Part shown: in pieces, positions 40,381 to 52,457 of the stretch | How the letters are laid out: each line of letters begins with the position of its first letter | How positions within the stretch are numbered: the stretch's first letter is position 1 | Assembly: GCA_033782935.1 (NCBI GenBank) | Contig: JAWQEG010000062.1 | Span: forward strand, 12,356,001 to 12,420,000 | Direction of reading: 5' to 3' | DNA from: Petrolisthes cinctipes | Lineage: Eukaryota > Arthropoda > Malacostraca > Decapoda > Porcellanidae | Length of the DNA stretch: 64,000 nt | Made by a program: the position numbers and the translations under genes | The notes under the pieces: generated by a model | The model's database searches: none | Seen by the model: only the letters and a program-made list of their open reading frames with translations | Told to the model about the DNA's origin: nothing

Positions 40381-40971
40381 TGTACAGTACTGTATATGAG
40401 GGTCTCACACAGCTTCCCCACTTGAAGCAACATAAACAGAAGACCTTCTGACAATAACAAACACAAGAGGGCCAACCTTCTTACCTCCAATTTCTCACTG
40501 TCATCTCTAAACTCAAGAGAGAGAGGGAGAGAAAGTGAGAGAGAAAGAGAGAGTGAGGGAGAGAAAGCAAGAGAGAGAGAGAGAGGAGAATTGGGTGGAG
40601 CTTAAACAACTCCACCCCTTTTCAAAAGTACCAGGAACTCCCAATAGAGAATGTATATAAGCAGTGTAGTTTAACTAATATGTAGGATTTCCTAAACTGA
40701 CTCCCAGGGCTACAAACTGTTTCCATAAGAGAGAAATACAGTCATATAAGACAAGGCATCTAATATAATTCCCTGTATAGAGATAAGTATGTATAAATAA
40801 ATTAAGCCTAAAGAAACTTGTGAAGTCACTTACCTAAGAACACCACGACGCCGAGCTCGCTACCTAAGACCACAACAACCACAACAACAACAACAACTAC
40901 TATGACTACAACTCCAGAATAAGGTACTGTATCAGATCCTGAACGAGTTAAAGCCTTAGAGGACTGGTACA
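40381..40971 (+). mobile_element. Solo-LTR-like element, copy 3
   Basis: Third counterpart, again displaced by 2806 bp, with TG...CA ends and CGAT on both sides. It carries the same derived or ancestral variants as copy 2, including TATATAAG and GAGTTAAAGCC. Copies 2 and 3 therefore separated more recently than either did from copy 1. Confidence 0.7.
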
Positions 40972-41770
40972 CGATTTTTAGCATGTTTTGAGCCTATATT
41001 TTGAAAGAAATCTAGCAATGAGTAGACATATACAGATCGTTTCTGGGATCCAAAAATATTGAATTTTTGGGTGTTTTGAGGTTGAATTTGGGATATAAAC
41101 GGGTGCAGAAGATGCATACACATATTGACTTTGGGCACCTAAAATATCGATTTTCAGCATGTTTTGGGCTTGTATTTTGAAAATACTCTAACACGGAGTA
41201 GGCATGTACAGATCGCATCTGGGACCCCAAAATATCAAATTTTCGGGTGTTTTGAGCCTGAAACTGAGATATAAAACGGTACAGAAGATGCATGCACATA
41301 TCGACATTTGGTTACCTAAAAGAACGATTTTCAGTATGTTTTGGGCCTGTATTTTGAAAATACTCTAACACGGAGTAGGCATGTACCGATCGCTTTTGGG
41401 ACCCCAAAATGTCGAATTTTCGGGTGTTTTGGGCCTGAATTTGAGATATCGACTTTGGGCACCTAAAATATCGATTTTTAGCACGTTTTGGGCCTATAAT
41501 TTGAAAATATTCTAGCACTGAGTAGGCATGTACAGATCGCTTCTGGGACCCCAAAATATCGAGTTTTCGGGTGTTTTGAGCCTGAATTTGAGATATAAAC
41601 GGGTACTGAAGATGCATGCACATATCGACTTTAGGGCACCTAAAATATCGATTTTTAAGCATGTTTTGGGTCTGAATCTTGAAAATACTCTAACTAGCAG
41701 TAGGCATGTATAGATCGCTTCTGGGACTTCAAAATATCGAATTTTCGGGTGTTTTGAGCCTGAATTTGAG
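40972..41770 (+). repeat. Satellite, truncated third 2806-bp unit
   Basis: Follows the unit plan after the LTR for about 800 bp, including one 678-bp tetramer start at 41,528. Near 41,770 the sequence GAGATAT jumps to CGACTTTGGGCACC instead of the expected AAACGGG. Beyond that, the regular tetramer order is lost. No gene is seen. Confidence 0.85.
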
Positions 41771-44700
41771 ATATCGACTTTGGGCACCTAAAATATCGAT
41801 TTTTAGCACGTTTTGGGCCTGTATTTTGAAAATACTCTAACACGGAGTAGGCATGTACAGATAGCATCTGGGACCCCAAAATATCAAATTTTCGGGTGTT
41901 TTGAGCCTGAAACTGAGATATAAAAGTGTACAGAAGATGCATGCACATATGGACATTTGGTTACCTAAAAGATCGATTTTCAGTATGTTTTGGGCCTGTA
42001 TTTTGAAAATACTCTAACACGGAGTAGGCATGTAGAGATCGCTTCTGGGACCCCAAAATATCGAATTTTCGGGTGTTTTTGGCCTGAATTTGAGATATCG
42101 AGTTTGGGCACTTAAAATATTGATTTTTAGCATGTTTTGGACCTATATTTTGAAAATATTCTAGCACTAAATAGGCATGTACAGATCGCTTCTGGGACCG
42201 AAAAATACCGAATTTTTGGGGTGTTTTGAGCCTGAATTTGAGATATAAACTGGTACAGAAGCTGCAAGCACATATTGACTCTGAACACTTAAAATATCAA
42301 TTTTTAGCATGTTTTGAGCCAATATTTTAAAAACATTCTAGAACTGAATTAGATGTAGAGATCGCTTCTGGTACCCAAAAATATCAAATTTTTGGGTGTT
42401 TTGAGGTTGAATTTGGGATATAAACGGGTACAGAAGATGCATGCACATATCGACTTTGGACACTTAAAATATCGATTTTTAACATGTTTTCAGCCTATAT
42501 TTTGAAAACATTCTAGCTCTGAGTAGGCATGTACAGATCGCTTCTGGGACCCAAAAATATCGAATTTTCGGGTGTTTTGAGGTTGAATTTGGGATATAAA
42601 CGGGTGCAGAAGATGCATACACATATTGACTTTGGGCACCTAAAATTTCGATTTTCAGCTTGTTTTGGGCCTGTATCTAAGTAGGCATGTACAAATCGCT
42701 TATGGGAACCCAAAATATTGAATTTTCGCGTGTTTGGAGCCTGAATTTGGGATGTAAACGGGTGCAGAAGATGCATACACAATATTGACTTTGGGCACCT
42801 AAAATATCGATTTTCAGCTTGTTTTGGGCCTGTTTCTGAGTATGCATGTACAGGTCGCTTCTGGGACCCCAAAATATCGAATTTTCGGGTGTTTTGAGCC
42901 TGAATTTGAGATATAAACGGGTACTGAAGATGAATGCACATATCGACTTTTGGGCACCGAAAATATCGATTTTGAGCATGTTTTGGGTCTGTATCTTGAA
43001 AACATTCTAACTAGGAGTAGGCATGTACATATCGCTTCCAGGACCCAAAAAATACCGAATTTTCGGGTGTTTTGAGCCTGAATTTGAGATATAAACGGGT
43101 ACAGAAGATGCATGCACATATCGACTTTGGACACTTAAAATATCGATTTTTAACATGTTTTCAGCCTATATTTTGAAAACATTCTAGCTCTGAGTAGGCA
43201 TGTACAGATCGCTTCTGGGACCCAAAAATATCGAATTTTAGGGTGTTTTGAGGTTAAATTTGGGATATAAACGGGTGCAGAAGATGCATACACATATTGA
43301 CTTTGGGCATCTAAAATATCGATTTTTAACATGTTTTGGGCCTGTATTTGAGTAGGCATGTACAGATCGCTTATGGAAACCCAAAATATCGAATTTTCGG
43401 GTGTTTGGAGTCTGAATTTGATATATAAACGGGAATAGAAGATGCATGCACATATCGACCTTTGGGTACCTAAAAGATCGATTTTCATTATGTTTAGGGC
43501 CTGTATTTTGAAAATACTCTAACACGGACTAAGCTTGTACAGATCGCTTCTGGGACCCCAAAATATCGAATTTTCGGGTGTTTTGGACCTGAATTTGAGA
43601 TGTCTACTTTGGGCACTTAAAATATCGATTTTTAGCATGTTTTGGGCCTATATTTTGAAAATATTCTAGCAATGAATTGGTATGTACAGATTGCTTCTGG
43701 GACTCCAAAATATCGAATTTTCGGGTGTTTTGAGCCTGAATTTGAGATATAAACGGGTACAGAAGATGCATGCGCATATTGACTTTGGGCACATAAAATA
43801 TCGATTTTCAGCATGTTTTGGGCCTGTATTTTGAAAATACTCTAACACGGAGTAAGCTTGTACAGATCGCTTCTGGGACCCCAAAATATCGATTTTTCGG
43901 GTGTTTTGAGAATGAATTTGAGATATAAACGGGTACTGAAGATGCATGCACATATCGACTTTTAGGCACCAAAAATATCGATTTTGAGCATATTTTGGTC
44001 TGTATGTTGAAAACATTCTAACTAGGAGTAGGCATGTACAGATCGCTTTTAGGACCCAAAAATACCGAAGTTTAGGGTGTTTTGAGCCTGAATTTGAGAT
44101 ATAAACGGGTACAGAAGATGCATGCACATATCGACTTTGGACACTTAAAATATCGATTTTTAGCATGGTTTTAGCCTATATTTTGAAAATATTCTAGCAC
44201 TGAATGGGCATGTACAGATCGCTTCTGGGACCCAAAAATATCGAATTTTCGGGTGTTTTGAGGTTGAATTTGGGATATAAACGGGTGCAGAAGATGCATA
44301 CACATATTGACTTTGGGCACCTAAAATATCGATTTTCAGCATGTTTTGGGACTGTAACTGAGTAGGCATGTACAGATCGCTTCTTGGACCCCAAAATATC
44401 GAATTTTCGTTTGTTTGGAGCCTGAATTTGAGATATAAACGGGTACAGAAGATGCATGCATATATCGACTTTTGGGCACCTAAAAGATCGATTTTCAGTA
44501 TGTTTTGGGCCTGAATTTTGAAAATACTCTAACACGGAGTAGGCATGTACAGATCGCTTCTGGGACCCCAAAATATCGAATTTTTGGGTGTTTTGAGCCT
44601 GAATTTGAGATATAAACGGGTACAGAAGATGCTTGCACATATCGACTTTTGTGCTCTGAAAATATCGATTTTGAGCATGTTTTGGGTCTGTATCTTGAAA

Positions 44701-47700
44701 ACATTATAACTAGGAGTAGGCATGTACAGATCGCTTCTGGGACCCCAAAATATCGTATTTTCGGGTGTTTTGAGCCTGAATTTGAGATATAAACGGGTAC
44801 AGAAGATGCTTGCACATATCGACTTTTGTGCTCTGAAAATATCGATTTTGAGCATATTTTGGGTCTGTATCTTGAAAACATTCTACCTAGGAGTAGGCAT
44901 GTACAGATCACTTCCAGGACCCAAAAATACCGAATTTTCGGGTGTTTTGAGGTTGAATTTGGAATATAAAAGGGTGCAGAAGATGCATACACATATTAAC
45001 TTTGGGCACCTAAAATATCGATTTTAGCATGTTTTGGGCCTGTATCTGAGAAGGCATGTACAGATCGCTTCTTCGACCCCAAAATATAGAATTTTTCGGG
45101 TGTTTGGAGCCTAAATTTGATATATAAACGGGTACAGAAGATGCATGCACATATCGACTTTTGTGCACCTAAAATATCGATTTTCATTATGTTTTGGGCC
45201 TGTATTTTGAAAATACTCTAACACGGAGTAGGCATGTACATATCGCTTCTGGGACCCTAAAATATCGAATTTTCGGGTGTTTTGAGCCTGAATTTGAGAT
45301 ATAAACGGGTACTGAAGATGCAAGCACATATTGATTTTTGGGCACCTAAAATATCGATTTTCAGCATGTTTTGGGCCTGTATCTGAGTAGGCATATACAG
45401 ATCGCTTCTTCGACCCCAAAATATCGATTTTTCGGGTGTTTGGAGCCTGAATTTAAGATATAAACGGGTACAGAAGATGCATGCACATATCGACTTTTGG
45501 GCACCTAAAAGATCGATTTTCAGTATGTTTTGGGCCTGTATTTTGAAAATACTCTAACACGGAGTAGGCATGTACAGATCGCTTCTAGGACCCCAAAATA
45601 TCGAATTTTCGGGTGTTTTGGGCCTGAATTTGAGATATCGACTTTGGGCACCAAAAATATCGAATTTTAGCATGTATTGGGCCTGTATTTTGATAATACT
45701 CTAGCACTGAGTAGGCATGTACAGATCGCTTCTAGGACCCCAAAATATCGAATTTTCGGGTGTTTTGAGCCTGAATTTGAGATATAAACGGGTACTGAAG
45801 ATGCATGCACATATCGACTTTTGGGCACCTAAAATATCGATTTTGAGCATGTTTTGGGTCTGTATCTTGAAAACATTCTAACTAGGTGTAGGCATGTACA
45901 GATCGCTTCTAGGACCCACAAATACCGAATTTTTGAGTGTTTTGAGCCTCAATTTGAGATATAAACGGGCACAGAAGATGTATGCACATATCGACTTTGG
46001 ACACTTAAAATATCGATTTTTAGCATGTTTTGAGTCTATATTTTGAAAACATTCTAGCACTGAGTTAGATGTACTGATCGCTTCTGGTACTGAAAAATAT
46101 CGAATTTTTGGGTGTTTTGAGGTTGAATTTGGGATATAAACTGGTGCAGAAGATGAATACACATATTGACTTTGGCCACCTAAAATGTCGATTTTCAGCA
46201 TGTTTTGGGCCTGTATCTGACTAGGCATGTACAGATCTCTTCTGGGACCCAAAAATATCGAACTTTCGGGTGTTTGGAGCCTGAATTTGAGATATAAACG
46301 GGTACAGAAGATGCATGCACATATCGACTTTTGTGCACCGAAAATATCGATTTTGAGCATGTTTTGGGTCTGTATCTTGAAAACATTATAACTAGGAGTA
46401 GGCATGTACAGATCGCTTCTAAGACCCAAAATTACCGAAATTTTGGGTGTTTTGACCCTCAATTTGAGATATAAACGGGTACAGAAGATGCATGCACATA
46501 TCGACTTTGGACACTTAAAATATTGATTTTTAGCATGTTTTGGGTCTGTTTCTTGAAAACATTATAACTAGGAGTAGGCATGTATTAATCGCTTCTAAGA
46601 CCGAAAAAAACGAATTTTCGGGTGTTTTGACCCTCAATTTGAGATATAAACGGGTACAGAAGATGCATGCACATATCGACTTTTTGACACCTAAACGATC
46701 GATTTTCAGTATGTTTTGGGCCTGTATTTTGAAAAAACTCTAACACGGAGTAGGCATGTACAGATCGCATCTGGGACCCCAAAATATCGAATTTTCGGGT
46801 GTTTTGGGCCTGAATTTGAGATATCGACTTTGGGCACCTAAAATATCGATTTTTAGCATGTTTTGGACCTATATTTTGAAAATATTCTAACACGAAGTAG
46901 GCATGTACAGATCGCTTCTGTGACCCCAAAATATCGAATTTTCGGGTTTTTTGAGCCTGAATTTGAGATATAAACGGGTACTGAAGATGCATGCACATAT
47001 CGACTTTTGTGCACTGAAAATATCGATTTTGAGCATGTTTTGGGTCTGTATCTTGAAAACATTCTAACTAGGAGTAGGCATGTACAGATCGCTTCCAGGA
47101 CCCAAAAATACCGAATTTTCGGGTGTTTTGAGGTTGAATTTGGGATATAAACGGGTGCAGAAGATGCATTCACATATTAACTTTGGGCACCTAAAATATC
47201 GATTTTCAGCATGTTTTGGGCCTGTATCTGAGAAGGCATGTACAGATCGCTTCTTCGACCCCAAAATATAGAATTTTTCGTGTGTTTGGAGCCTGAATTT
47301 GATATATAAACGGGTACAGAAGATGCATGCACATATCGACTTTTGTGCACCTAAAAGATCGATTTTCAGTATGTTTTGGGCCTGTATTTTGAAAATACTC
47401 TAACACGGAGTAGGCATGTACAGATCGCTTCTGGGACCCAAAAATATCGAATTTTCGAGTGTTTGGAGCCTGAATTTGAGATATAAACGGGTACTGATGA
47501 TGCATGCACATATCGACTTTTGGGCACCTAAAAGATCGATTTTCAGTATGTTTTGGGCCTGTATTTTGAAAATACTCTAACACGGAGTAGGCATGTACAG
47601 ATCGCTTCTAGGACCCCAATAATATCAAATTTTCGGGTGTTTTGGGCGTGAATTTGAGATATCGACTTTGGGCACCTAAAATATCGATTTTTAGTATGTT

Positions 47701-50700
47701 TTAGGCCTGTATTTTGAAAATACGCTAACACGGAGTAGGCATGTACAGATCGCTTCTGGTACTCCAAAATATCGAATTTTCGGGTGTTTAGACCCTAAAT
47801 TTGAGATATAAACGGGTACTGAAGATGCATGCACATAATGACTTTTAGGCACCTAAAATATCGATTTTGAGCATGTTTTGGGTCTGTATCTTGAAAACAT
47901 TCTAACTAGGAGTAGGTATGTACAGATTGCTTCTAGGACCCAAAAATACTGAATTTTCGGGAGTTTTGAAACTTAATTTTAGATATATCGACTTTTGGGA
48001 ATCTAAAATATCGATTTTCAGCATGTTTTGGGCCTGTATCTGAGTAGGCATGTACAGATCGCTTCTGGGACCCCAAAATATCGAATTTTCGTGTATTTGG
48101 AGCCTGAATTTAAGATATAAACGGGTACAGAAGATGCATGCACATATCGACTTTTGGGCACCCAAAATATCGAATTTTCGGTTGTTTTGAGCCTGAATTT
48201 GAGATATAAACGAGTACAGAAGATGCATGCAAATATCGACTTTGGACACTTAAAATATCGATTTTTTGCATGTTTTGAGCCTATATTTTAAAAACATTCT
48301 AGCACTGAGTAGGCATGTACAGATCGCTTCTGGGACCCAAAAATATCGAATTTTCGGGTGTTTTGAGGTTGAATTTGAGATATATACGGGTACTGAAGAT
48401 GCATGCACATATCGACTTTGGACACTTAAAATATCGATTTTTAGCATGTTTTGAGCCTATATTTTGAAAACATTCTAGCACTGAGTAGGCATGTACAGAT
48501 CGCTTCTGGGACCCAAAAAAATCGAATTTTCGGGTGTTATAAGGTTGAATTTGGGATATAAACAGGTGCCGAAGATGCATACACATATTGACTTTGGGCA
48601 CCTAAAATATCGATTTTCAGCATGTTTTGGTCCTGTATCTGAGTAGGCATGTACAGTTTGCTTCTTCGACCCTAAAATTATCGACTTTTCGAGTGTTTGG
48701 AGCCTGAATTTGAGATATAAACGGGTACAGAAGATGCATGCACATATCGACTTTTGGGCACCTAAAAGATCGATTTTCAGTATGTTTTGGCCCTGTATTT
48801 TGAAAATACTCTAACACGGAGTAGGCATGTACATATCGCTTCTGGGACCCCAAAATATCGAATTTTCGGGTGTTTGGAGCCTGAATTTGAGATATAAACG
48901 GGTACTGAAGATGCAAGCACATATTGACTTTGGACACTTATAATATCGATTTTTTGCATGTTTTGAGCCTATATTTTGAAAACATTCTAGCACTGAGTAG
49001 GCATGTACAGATCGCTTCTGGGACCCAAAAATATCGAATTTTCGGGTGTTTTGAAGTTGAATTTGAGATATAAACGGGTTCAGAAGATGCATACACATAT
49101 TGACTTTGGGCACCTAAAATATCGATTTTCAGCATGTTTTGGGCCTGCATCTGAGTAGGCATGTACAGATCACTTCTTCGACCGCAAAATATCGATTTTT
49201 CGGGTGTTTGGAGACTGAATTTGAGATATAAACGGGTACAGAAGATGCATGCACATATCGACTTTTGGGCACCTGAAAGATCGATTTTCAGTATGTTTTG
49301 GGCCTGTATTTTGAAAATACTCTAACACGGAGTAGGCATGTACAGATCGCTTCTGGGACCCAAAAATACCGAATTTTTTGTGTTTTGAGCCTGAATTTGA
49401 GATATAAACGGGTACAAAATATGCATGCACATATTGACTTTGGACACTTAAAATATCGATATCTAGCATGTTTTGAGCCTATATTTTGAAAACATTCTTG
49501 AACTGAGTAAGCATGTTCAGATCGCTTCTGGGACCCAAAAATATCGAATTTTCGGGTGTTTTGAGCTTGAATTTGGGGATATAAACGCTTGCAGAAGATG
49601 CATACACATATTGACTTTGGGCACCTAAAATATCGATTTTCAGCATGTTTTGGGCCTGTATCTGAGTAGGAATGTACAGATCGCTTCTTCGACCCCAAAA
49701 TATCGAATTTTCGTTTGTTTGGAGCCTGAATTTAAGATATAAACGGGTACAGAAGATGCATGCACATATCGACTTTTGGGCACCTAAAAGATCGATTTTC
49801 AGTATGTTTAGGGCCTGTATTTTGAAAACATTCTAAATAGGAGTAGGCATGTACAGATCGCTTCTAGGACCCACAAATACCGAATTTTTGAGTGTTTTGA
49901 GCCTCTATTTGAGATATAAACGGGCACAGAAGATGTCTGCACATATCGACTTTGGACACTTAAAATATCGATTTTTAGCATGTTTTGAGCCTATATTTTG
50001 AAAACATTCTAGCACTGAGTTAGATGTACTGATCGCTTCTGGTACTGAAAAATATCGAATTTTTGGGTGTTTTGAGGTTGAATTTGGGATATAAACTGGT
50101 GCAGAAGATGAATACACATATTGACTTTGGCCACCTAAAATGTCGATTTTCAGCATGTTTTGGGCCTGTATCTGTGTAGGCATGTACAGATCTCTTCTGG
50201 GACCCCAAAATATCGAACTTTCGGGTTTTTGGAGCCTGAATTTGAGATTTAAACGGGTACTGAAGATAAATTCACATACCGACTTTTGGGCACCTAAAAT
50301 TTCGATTTTGAGCATGTTTTGGGTCTGTATCTTGAAAACATTCTAACTAGGAGTAGGGATGTACAGATCGCTTCTAGGACCCAAAAATACCTAAGTTTCA
50401 GGTGTTTTGAGCCTGAATTTGAGATATAAACGGGTACAGAAGATACATGCACATATTGACTTTAGGCACCTAAAATATCGATTTTCAGCATGTTATGGGC
50501 CTGCATTTTGAAAACATTCTAGCACTGAGTAGGTATGTACATATTGCTTCTAGGACCCATAAATACTGAATTTTCGGGAGTTTTGAAACTTAATTTTAGA
50601 TATAAACGGGTACAGAAGATGCATGAACATATCGACTTTGGACACTTAAAATATCGATTTTTAGCATGTTTTGAGCCTATATTTTGAAAACATTCTACCA

Positions 50701-51520
50701 CTGAGTTAGATGTACAGATCGCTTTTGTTACCCAAAAATATCGAATTTTCGGGTGTTTTGAGGTTGAATTTGGGATATAAACGGGTGCAGAAGATGAATA
50801 CACATATTGACTTTGGGCACCTAAAATATCGATTTTCAGCATGTTTTGGGCCTGTATCTGAGTAGGCATGTACAGATCGCTTCTGGGACCCCAAAATATC
50901 GAATTTTTGGGTGTTTTGAGCCTGAATTTGAGATATAAACGGGTACAGAAGATGCATGCACATATTGACTTTGAACACTTAAAATATCGAATTTGAGCAT
51001 GTTTTGAGCCTATATTTTAAAAACATTCTAGCTCTGAGTAGGCATGTACAGATCGCTTCTGGGACTCAAAAATATCGATTTTTCGGGTGTATTGAGGTTG
51101 AATTTTGGATATAAACGGGTTCAGAAGATGCATACACATATTGACTTTGGGCACCTAAAATATCGATTTTCAGCATGTTTTGGGCCTCTATCTGAGTAGG
51201 CATGTACAGATCGCTTCTGGGACCCCAAAATATCGAATTTTCGTGTATTTGGAGCCTGAATTTGAGATATAAACGGGTACAGAAGATGCATGCACATATC
51301 GACTTTTGGGCACCCAAAATATCGAATTTTCGGTTGTTTTGAGCCTGAATTTGAGATATAAACGAGTACAGAAGATGCATGCAAATATCGACTTTGGACA
51401 CTTAAAATATCGATTTTTTGCATGTTTTGAGCCTATATTTTAAAAACATTCTAGCACTGAGTAGGCATGTACAGATCGCTTCTGGGACCCAAAAATATCG
51501 AATTTTTGGGTGTATTGAGC
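41771..51520 (+). repeat. Satellite block, more diverged and less regular
   Basis: Head-to-tail monomers of all three lengths with more private substitutions than the flanking blocks. Partial internal duplications are visible: about 46,000-46,260 versus 49,950-50,210 (offset about 3954 bp), about 48,020-48,368 versus 51,172-51,520 (offset about 3152 bp), and a 178-bp neighbour pair near 44,560-44,830. A variant with GAGTTAGATGTAC in place of GAGTAGGCATGTAC marks several monomers (46,063, 50,017, 50,704). No gene is seen. Confidence 0.88.
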
Positions 51521-51630
51521 TGTACTGAGGATGTCTCAATATCTCTTTTCAGTTAAGGTCGACCCTTAAAAGCCCGGGTTCGATTCCCGACACGGGAATC
51601 ATGTATTGAGAATCTCTCAGTATCTCCTCT
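51521..51630 (+). repeat. Imperfect 29-bp direct repeats bracketing the tRNA-like segment
   Basis: The element's first 29 bases (51,521-51,549, starting TGTACTGAGG) recur at 51,602-51,630 (starting TGTATTGAGA) with 23 of 29 positions matching by eye. Five of the six differences are transitions. The tRNA-like segment lies between them. This could be an old local duplication or the mark of an insertion into the LTR edge. Confidence 0.55.
51553..51598 (+). tRNA. tRNA-like 3' portion with perfect B box (not a complete tRNA)
   Basis: The segment folds as an anticodon-like arm: stem TTAAG/CTTAA with the 7-base loop GTCGACC, whose T sits at the U33 position and would give anticodon CGA. A 4-base variable region follows. 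Next is a T arm, CCGGG-TTCGATT-CCCGA, with one C/A mismatch at its base. Then comes CACGGGA plus A as the 3' acceptor strand. The Pol III B box GGTTCGATTCC is at 51,577-51,587. No matching 5' acceptor strand (TCCCGTG expected) or A box is visible upstream, so this is a tRNA-derived fragment, possibly SINE-like or picked up by the retroelement, and not a functional tRNA gene. Confidence 0.4.
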
Positions 51631-52457
51631 ACACAGTTTCTGTAAACCTTTTAATTTTAAGATTAGTATTTGTGATAAATTGGTGTGATATGTATGAATT
51701 TCTGATATATTTGTGTATTGCTTCTGGTAAAGAATATTGTTATTGTTAAACGATAATTTTGTATAATGTGTGACGTGTAGGTGTAGAGTGGTGACGTGGC
51801 ATCTTGTCGATCCCACCAACTCAAGGTAGTGGCAACCGTTTGCCTTTACCCTCAGTCAGACGTAGACATTGAATACGTACGCTTGCCAGCGGTGATGGTT
51901 TAAGTGGGAATTTATAGGAATTTGGTGATAATTTTGCATGTTTGTGGGAGCAACATTTCGGGTAAGTTAGTGTTCGCTGTTTGCAGTGAAGTGTTGTGGC
52001 GACAGTGTTTATTAGTGATAAATTGTGTTTTTATGTCAGTATCTCATGATCTATAGAAATTAATTACGTTAATTAATATTTTTATAGTTGTACTACCTAT
52101 GTGGATTCGTGTGGTATAGTCTTGTCTATAATAACCATTAATTTAGGTATTGCGTTGCAGTGCTTGTGCAACCTGAGGGTCATGGATTTGATGATTGCTG
52201 TTCGAGCAGGCAGTATGGCTGGCGCATATCACCAGTGCGATGTAGTGGAGTCACTGTGTGAGTTTTGTGGTGTTTGTGATAATGCATATAGTATGTTTAG
52301 TGATATATTTATATGAATAGTTCATTGAATATCGATTATTAGCTCCATGTATTATTCTGTACGATTGTTAACAGGTTGGACCTTACAATAAAGAGTGTTA
52401 CTGCCAGTGCTATCTTACATCACCTGGTGAAACAGTCCAACACAAGCCCCAGTCAAA

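Larger units (their letters stand above)
51521..52457 (+). other. Candidate 5' LTR and leader of the retrotransposon
   Basis: A 937-bp non-coding stretch upstream of Gag. It begins with TG, contains a tRNA-like segment near the edge, and has a possible primer-binding-site start TGGCGACAG at 51,997, which would make the LTR roughly 465 bp. Splice-like signals are also present: a strong donor GGTAAGTTAG at about 51,961 and acceptor-like TTTTTATAG (ends 52,087) or TTAACAG (ends 52,374). None of these can be confirmed without a second LTR. A 71-codon ORF here shows no recognisable features. Confidence 0.3.

Noticed and set aside
34769..51560. Kinship between the 591-bp LTR (TGTACAGTACTG, then TGAGGGTCTCA) and the Gag-bearing element's edge (TGTAC, then TGAGGATGTCTCA).
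   Set aside because: The resemblance covers only about 20 bases and needs an 11-base gap. No further similarity is visible, so a shared family is not supported.
51553..51598. A functional tRNA-Ser(CGA) gene.
   Set aside because: The 5' acceptor strand, D arm and A box are not recognisable, and the T stem has a mismatch. Kept only as a tRNA-like fragment.
52101..52316. A 71-codon ORF upstream of Gag, with several Cys residues.
   Set aside because: It lies in the retroelement leader, overlaps a candidate intron, and shows no family feature or conservation evidence.
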